NCBI GenBank assembly: GCA_943704425.1
Contig: CALSCP010000012.1
Location: 42,092-69,537 of the forward strand
DNA: 27,446 bases
Direction of reading: 5' to 3'
Origin: Ministeria vibrans ATCC 50519
Taxonomy: Eukaryota > Opisthokonta > Filasterea
Program-made: the position numbers and the translations under genes
Part shown: piece after piece, positions 22,096 to 27,446 of the stretch
Layout of the letters: each line of letters starts with the position of its first letter
Numbering within the stretch: the first letter of the stretch is position 1
Notes under the pieces: model-generated
Told to the model about the DNA's origin: nothing
Database searches by the model: none
Seen by the model: only the letters and a program-made list of their open reading frames with translations

Positions 22096-25000
22096 TCACT
22101 TCTTGGCCTTGTCAGCCTTGTCCTGCATGGCACGCAGTGCCGACAGAGACGTGTGCTTCTGCTGGATACCAGCAGCACCCACACTGGTGGTGAGGCGCGA
22201 GTTGGCGGGCGCACTGCGGCGCGGTGGACACGGACTCGTCTTGGCCTGTTGCACCTGCTTGGCGTGCATCTTCAAAAACGTCTCTAGCTTCTCCCATCCG
22301 CCCCCTACCCGCACCATACACCCCGTTCGCAGTACTACAAAAAAAAAGAGAAAAAAAAGAAAAGAAAAAGAGATGAATGAAAAAAAAACATCAAAAATTA
22401 ATAATAATATACCTCGAATGAGCAGGACCATGTCACCCAGATGGTACTTGCCAGGACGGTCGCCTTTGCGAACTCCCTCGATGCCCAGCGCATTGAGCAC
22501 CTTGGCAACCTCCTCGTCCATAGCGTCGCCCTTGACTGGCTTGTAGGCAGCCTTCTTCTTGGGCGATGCCACGGGGATCTTCGAGGGAGACAGCGTTGAA
22601 GCGAGACGCGAAGCCTCTGCCTGACGCCGCGCCTCCTCCTCCGCCTCGGCGTGTCGTCGAGCCTCCTCCTCGAGCCGTCGCTGCTCAGCTGCCAGACGCG
22701 CCGCCTCGGCAGCCGCACGTGCCGCTTCCACCTGCTCACGACGCTGCCGTGCCGCCTCAGCCTCGGCTGCCGCTCGCTCCTCCGCCGCACGTCGGTTCGC
22801 CTCCTGTGTCTCGATGGCCGATCGACGGTTGGCGGCGGCGAGTCGCAACTTCTCTGCCTTGGCATCGGCTGCTTTGCGTCGCGCCTCTGCCACCAGGCGG
22901 CGTTTTTCGGCCTGCTCGCGCTCCTCCTGTTCGCGTCGACGCGCCTCCTCCGCAGCGCGACGATCCTTCTCGGCACGCGCACTCGCCCGTGCCTTCGCCA
23001 GGTGCTCGTCCATCTTAATGGGGAACGGCGAGCCATGCACCTCCTTGACGCCGTCCAGCTTGAGTGAGTAGCTCATGGGCGCCACGGCAGTCGGCACATA
23101 CGAACACTCGTAGGTGCCGTCGCCCTTGTCCTGCACTGTCACTGTCGCCTCGTCGACGGGACCCGACACAAAGCTCAGGTCCATTGGCAAGCAGCCAGCG
23201 CCACTAGCGGGCGTCAACTCATGACCAGCCTTGTCCACCAGTTGCACCGTAAACGTGTTCTCCTCGTCCGGTAGCGCGCCCGTCAGACCCGGTCCGCTCT
23301 GACGCACGCGCACCGTGTCGCTCACCGTGACGGTTCGCGAGCTTTCGTCGCCCGTGGACATTCCGTCGACCACCGCCGACAGGTGGTACTCGCCCGGTTC
23401 GCTCACGGTATAGCGTACAATCGCATCGTTGTCGTCAATGACCAGCGGCGCCTTAGACACGGCACTCGGACCCACCACGACCAAGTCGACCGCGTGCTCT
23501 TGCACGGCACTTGGGGGCAACGGTACCGCATCTTGTACCAAACCAATGGTCACTGGGTTGCGCACGTCCGTGTACGGATGGGTGATACCAGCACCGCCCA
23601 GGTTCACTGCAGTCGCAGACAACGCTGGGGCCGCCGCCACAGCCGGAAACGACGGTACTGTCGGCAGCGGCACCAATGGCAACGACGCGGGCAGGCCAAT
23701 GTTAACAGTCGCCAACACTGGCTTGCTGGGATCGCCCTGCGCGACAAAGGTCAGGGTGCGCTCGGTGGGATCATCTTCAGACGAAGGCTCTGCCATGGCG
23801 GGTGTGCCGTCATCGAGCGACACGTCAATATTTTCGCATCCGCTCACGACAACCGAGTACCGGCCGGGCGTGGTCACGTCGTAAGCAACCGTGTGCCTGC
23901 CTTGGTCAAGCCACACACGCGGCTTGCCCTCGGCGGGCCCTTGCAGTCCCAAGTGCGCAATGCGACTCGTATCGGCGGCACCCGCATCGCTCATAATCAC
24001 CGAGACGGCGGGCGACGCTGTCACCTGGTTGTTGACGTTGACATAGAACGGACTCATTTCGACGGGTCGACCGTCCACAAGCACATCTACGGCGTGCTCT
24101 CCGTCCACACCCGTCATATAGCTGCATGTGTACTTACCATCGCCATGATCGACCACGTCGCAGGCGACGGGCGCAGCATCCGGGTCATCAAGCGAGCGCA
24201 GTGTCGCCGCCACATCAATGCCACCGTGGTTCAGTCCCTGACCCGCATGGTCGACGGTGGCCACGACAAACTCGTTGACGGCCGCCACGCGCGGCGTGAT
24301 CAGCCCCGCGCCACTTGCAACCCCGTGCACGAAGCGGCGCACCGTCACGGGCGTCTCCACTCGATCCTCGGCACTGTCGTCAATGTCCACGGCAACCACG
24401 TAGTCGCCGGGTGTCTCTGTCGTGTACGCAAACACATAGCTGAGGTAGGCGGGTGCCGCGTCGCTCACGCTCTGGCTGCTCAGTCGCTTGTTGCCGCTTC
24501 GTGACATCTCGCTGACGCGGCGACGGTTTCCCGAGCGCACCACCTCCACGGCACCGGGACCTTCGACGGTCGCCTGGACACAAATAGCATTCTCGGGCAA
24601 GTCAAGGACCGGCTGGCCAGCGTCGTTGAGCACGTTCACATTGAACGCATTTGCTGTGCCTGTCGTGGGATTCTCCAAGCCAGGTCCCTTGACCACAAGA
24701 CGCATGCCGGGTCGCACAGGCACCAAAATAGGCTCGGCGAACAGTTCAATGCCGCTGGCGGTGGTGCCCGTCACGGCAACTGTGCCCGAGCTTACCACGG
24801 GCGTGTACTGCACCACATGCATCCCATCGCCCATCGACTCGACAGTGACCTCCTGTGAGTCACTAACGCTAACACTCGGCACGGCCTCGTCGCCGCTGTC
24901 GTCGTTGTCGATGCGCAGCGAAAAGGTCGCGCGTCGATTCGACACGGCCTGCTGAATACCGGGTCCCTCGGCATGGCCCACGGGACGTGGCAGCACAGTG

Positions 25001-27446
25001 ACGGTGACAGGAGATTCAAGGAGAGGCTTGTCGTGAGCGGTGGGCGCCAGGATAAGATCGCCCTCCTTGAGGTTGGGAAACGAGGCGGTGTAGGTGCCGT
25101 CGCCGTTGTCGACGCACGCAGCCGCACTGTCCAGTCGCACCGGTTCGCCTCCCTCGTTCATGGCCACACCCGCGTTGGCAAGCGACAGCAATACCTTGGA
25201 AGTCTCGCCGGCAATCCAGCGCTCTGGCATGGACAGCTCGGCGGCGAGAGACGCTTCGGCAATGTCCACTGCAAGCTCTTGGCCATTGCACGGGCGCACG
25301 ATGTAGCTTCCGGGGGTCTTGGGGGTAAATGTCAGTTCGACCGCACCCACGACGGGAGGATCGGTGGCATTGAGGGTGAAGGGCACGCTGTTGCCATTGG
25401 AGTCGACAACGGTGACGGCAGACGCGTCGGGATCGACGGGCGACCCCGCGTGGTCCTTGAACTGGCCGGGACACACAACGGGAAGCTGTGCAACGAGAGG
25501 AGCACGCGCGTCCAAAAGCTCCAGATGCGGCACATCGGCAGCCACAGGAATGGTCGTGGGTGCACAAAGTGCCTTGGACGCACACACGGGCGCAATAGTG
25601 AAATCACCGGCGGACTCAGCCGTGAGCTTGGCGGTGTAGGTGCCATCACCATTGTCGATTGCCTTTGCGCCATTGACGAACACAGGCTGGTCGTCACCAA
25701 CGCTAGTGGTCATGGGGTCACCCGCGTTGACAAGAGACAGACGCACCTCAAAGGGTCTGCCGGCAATGGCCGAGAGAGGAGCGGTGAGCGTCGCACTCAG
25801 GTCCGAGTCGCCAATGTGCACCACGTAGGGATCGCCGTTCGCCGGCGTGACCGTGTAATCGCCCGGTTGATTGGGAAAAAACTCGACGAGTGTGTTGCCA
25901 TCGTCATCTTTGGTGAACGTGGCGGGAATGGTGTTGCCGTTGGGGTCGACAACAGATAGAGTTGACGCGTCGACTGCGTTGGCGACCGGTTCGTCGCGAT
26001 TGTTGCGCGCGCGTGCCCGGCAACGCACGGGGTGCTTTGCGACTGCGGGACCGTCGGAAGTGTTTTCGTGGGTGACAGACACGACAGGCGCGTCGGCGGC
26101 GACCACAATACACGCGGAGTCACACAGGGGTTTGCCATTGCACGAAGGGAACAAGAGCAAGTTGCCGGGGTTTTGGGGCACCACAGAGACGGTGTAGGTA
26201 CCATCGCCATTGTCCTTGACCGACTCTGCGCCCTCTACAACAACGTGCTCACCACCGTCTTTGACAGGGTCACCAGCGTTGAGCAACACCAAATTGGCAG
26301 AGAGCGCAACGCCCGTGGTGCCGGTGGCGGGCACATCAAAGGTGGCACTGAAAGCGGGCTCGTCAATCTTGAGAGACACTGATTCACCCTTGCTGGGCGT
26401 CAGAGTGTACTCGCCGGAGATCATAGGTGTGAAAGTAACGGTCACGCCCGTGTCGTCATCGAGAGGCTTAAGTGTTGACGGCACTGTCACATTGGCGGGG
26501 TCCGTGATCTGAACAGTAGGCGTTTCGCCGTCGCCACCCTTGACCGTACGTCCAAGGTGGTCCACAAAGGTACCACGCACTGACACAGTGTGCTTTGCAC
26601 ACGATGGATCTACTTCGTCACCGTCAAACTGAATGGCGGGCACATCCGACGCGACGTCAACAGTCACAGGATCGCACAGTGGCGCGTCGTCCTTGCCCGT
26701 GACGCTCAGCACAAACTTACCCGGATCGTCGGGTGTGACTGTCGCCGTGTAGGTACCATCCCCATTGTCCGTGGCCGGTGCACCATTCACCTTGACCTCC
26801 TCACCGCCTTCGCCCATGGGGTCGCCGGCATTCAGCAGCGTCACTTTTGTGACGAGTGGCTCGCCCGTGGTTGCCGACGTGGGCGTATCCACCTCGGCTG
26901 TCAGTTGCGGCGCGGTAACCGTGACAGAGACAGGCTCGCCCTTGCTCGGTGTCAGAGTGTACTCGCCAGGCGTTGCGGGTGTAAACGACGCCACAACACC
27001 CGTCTTGTCGTCCAGTACCTTGACACTGACATCCACCGGCGCTCCATTGCCATCCTTGGCTGTGATAGAGCACGGCACCTCGCTTGTGACCCCTCGACCA
27101 AGATGGTCCACAAACACACCGTCCAGCTCGACGGCATGCTTCGCCACGGTGGGACTGGCGCCCGCACCGTCAAGCTTCAGCGACGCCACATCCGACGCGA
27201 CGTCGACAGTCACAGGATCGCACAGTGGCGCGTCGTCCTTGCCCGTGACGCTCAGCACAAACTTGCCCGGATCGTCGGGTGTGACTGTCGCCGTGTAGGT
27301 ACCATCCCCATTGTCCGTGGCCGGTGCACCATTCACCTTGACCTCCTCACCGCCTTCGCCCATGGGGTCGCCGGCATTCAGCAGCGTCACCTTTGTGACG
27401 AGTGGCTCGCCCGTGGTTGCCGACGTGGGCGCATCCACCTCGGCTG
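22096..27446 (-). CDS. Filamin-repeat / coiled-coil / GAR-domain protein (N-terminus off window)
   Basis: The frame is open to the right edge, so the start is not in view. Exons 27446-22413 and 22334-22096 give over 1,750 residues. About 15 Ig-like filamin repeats come first. Nine alternate between an A form (NAGDPM...GGE, DNGDGTYTA, LCDPVTV) and a B form (VAKH, DHLGR, PGEYTLTPSKGE). The later ones are canonical (VDGRPVEMSPFYVNV, DKGDGTYECSYVP, VHGSPFPIKM). A 140-residue Ala/Glu/Arg-rich coiled coil or single helix follows (from about 23012 to 22585). The C-terminus resembles a GAR (GAS2-related) domain: GKYHLGDMVLLIR joined by splicing to VLRTGCMVRVGGGWEKLETF. Filamin repeats scaffold actin networks and GAR domains bind microtubules, so an actin-microtubule linker is inferred. 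Any calponin-homology actin-binding domain would be upstream of the window. The 78-nt intron has no stop, and reading through it falsely creates a hydrophobic segment. Confidence 0.88.
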   Translation of the reverse strand, partial: AEVDAPTSATTGEPLVTKVTLLNAGDPMGEGGEEVKVNGAPATDNGDGTYTATVTPDDPGKFVLSVTGKDDAPLCDPVTVDVASDVASLKLDGAGASPTVAKHAVELDGVFVDHLGRGVTSEVPCSITAKDGNGAPVDVSVKVLDDKTGVVASFTPATPGEYTLTPSKGEPVSVTVTAPQLTAEVDTPTSATTGEPLVTKVTLLNAGDPMGEGGEEVKVNGAPATDNGDGTYTATVTPDDPGKFVLSVTGKDDAPLCDPVTVDVASDVPAIQFDGDEVDPSCAKHTVSVRGTFVDHLGRTVKGGDGETPTVQITDPANVTVPSTLKPLDDDTGVTVTFTPMISGEYTLTPSKGESVSLKIDEPAFSATFDVPATGTTGVALSANLVLLNAGDPVKDGGEHVVVEGAESVKDNGDGTYTVSVVPQNPGNLLLFPSCNGKPLCDSACIVVAADAPVVSVTHENTSDGPAVAKHPVRCRARARNNRDEPVANAVDASTLSVVDPNGNTIPATFTKDDDGNTLVEFFPNQPGDYTVTPANGDPYVVHIGDSDLSATLTAPLSAIAGRPFEVRLSLVNAGDPMTTSVGDDQPVFVNGAKAIDNGDGTYTAKLTAESAGDFTIAPVCASKALCAPTTIPVAADVPHLELLDARAPLVAQLPVVCPGQFKDHAGSPVDPDASAVTVVDSNGNSVPFTLNATDPPVVGAVELTFTPKTPGSYIVRPCNGQELAVDIAEASLAAELSMPERWIAGETSKVLLSLANAGVAMNEGGEPVRLDSAAACVDNGDGTYTASFPNLKEGDLILAPTAHDKPLLESPVTVTVLPRPVGHAEGPGIQQAVSNRRATFSLRIDNDDSGDEAVPSVSVSDSQEVTVESMGDGMHVVQYTPVVSSGTVAVTGTTASGIELFAEPILVPVRPGMRLVVKGPGLENPTTGTANAFNVNVLNDAGQPVLDLPENAICVQATVEGPGAVEVVRSGNRRRVSEMSRSGNKRLSSQSVSDAAPAYLSYVFAYTTETPGDYVVAVDIDDSAEDRVETPVTVRRFVHGVASGAGLITPRVAAVNEFVVATVDHAGQGLNHGGIDVAATLRSLDDPDAAPVACDVVDHGDGKYTCSYMTGVDGEHAVDVLVDGRPVEMSPFYVNVNNQVTASPAVSVIMSDAGAADTSRIAHLGLQGPAEGKPRVWLDQGRHTVAYDVTTPGRYSVVVSGCENIDVSLDDGTPAMAEPSSEDDPTERTLTFVAQGDPSKPVLATVNIGLPASLPLVPLPTVPSFPAVAAAPALSATAVNLGGAGITHPYTDVRNPVTIGLVQDAVPLPPSAVQEHAVDLVVVGPSAVSKAPLVIDDNDAIVRYTVSEPGEYHLSAVVDGMSTGDESSRTVTVSDTVRVRQSGPGLTGALPDEENTFTVQLVDKAGHELTPASGAGCLPMDLSFVSGPVDEATVTVQDKGDGTYECSYVPTAVAPMSYSLKLDGVKEVHGSPFPIKMDEHLAKARASARAEKDRRAAEEARRREQEEREQAEKRRLVAEARRKAADAKAEKLRLAAANRRSAIETQEANRRAAEERAAAEAEAARQRREQVEAARAAAEAARLAAEQRRLEEEARRHAEAEEEARRQAEASRLASTLSPSKIPVASPKKKAAYKPVKGDAMDEEVAKVLNALGIEGVRKGDRPGKYHLGDMVLLIRGILLLIFDVFFSFISFSFLFFLFFFVVLRTGCMVRVGGGWEKLETFLKMHAKQVQQAKTSPCPPRRSAPANSRLTTSVGAAGIQQKHTSLSALRAMQDKADKAKK
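26641..27446. repeat. Near-identical filamin-repeat copies, 546 bp apart
   Basis: Bases 26641-26900 and 27187-27446 match at 256 of 260 positions (differences at 26659, 26719, 26845 and 26886). The offset of 546 bp equals 182 codons, one A+B pair of Ig-like repeats. Three differences are synonymous and one changes Thr to Ala. Similarity drops sharply on the low-coordinate side of each copy. The high-coordinate end of the second copy is cut by the window edge. Confidence 0.95.

Noticed and set aside
23383-24504. Long plus-strand frame (373 codons) opposite the filamin gene
   Set aside because: It is antisense to a repeat-rich coding exon with clear filamin homology. Its His/Arg-rich product reflects the GC-rich complement, and there is no promoter or family match.

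Overview
The window is nuclear DNA from a unicellular, intron-rich, flagellated eukaryote. The genes are split by 46 short introns that I could place (44 to 318 nt, GT...AG), which explains why few of them appear as long open frames. Exons are GC-rich with a standard code (TAA, TAG and TGA all serve as stops). Introns and intergenic gaps are AT-rich and full of microsatellites. A CFAP70 orthologue (ciliary axoneme) implies a cilium or flagellum. A LIM kinase/TESK-type kinase, a complete FAF1, an arfaptin-type BAR protein and a filamin-repeat protein with a GAR domain point to a protist related to animals or amoebae (Amorphea/Obazoa). The species cannot be named from this sequence.

Layout, left to right: 6-phosphogluconolactonase (minus strand, 3' end off the window); a secreted orphan glycoprotein (plus); SRP54 (plus, 11 exons); a mitochondrial twin-CDGSH iron-sulfur protein (minus); a secreted beta-propeller-like protein (plus); a methylsterol monooxygenase-type di-iron enzyme (minus); a LIM-LIM-kinase (plus); FAF1 (minus, 8 exons); a serine carboxypeptidase (minus); an arfaptin-homology BAR protein (plus); CFAP70 (plus); and a very large filamin-repeat / coiled-coil / GAR-domain protein (minus) that runs off the right edge. 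Gaps between genes are 13 to about 290 bp. Four gene pairs are divergent and share short putative bidirectional promoters. Four pairs converge, with stops 13 to 149 bp apart.

The genes do not form one pathway. They are housekeeping (sugar phosphate, sterol, Fe-S, protein targeting), secretory or lysosomal, protein quality control, and cytoskeletal (LIM kinase, arfaptin-like, CFAP70, filamin-GAR). The most interesting points are: (i) filamin repeats joined to a microtubule-type GAR domain, suggesting an actin-microtubule crosslinker; (ii) a near-identical 260-bp repeat copy inside that gene; (iii) a kinase with LIMK-like LIM domains but a TESK-like catalytic core and no activation-loop Ser/Thr at the LIMK position; (iv) two degenerate minisatellite families shared between introns of unrelated genes; and (v) splice donors that favour GTAC.

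Exon boundaries were inferred by eye from splice signals, reading-frame continuity and remembered family motifs. No alignment or transcript data were available.
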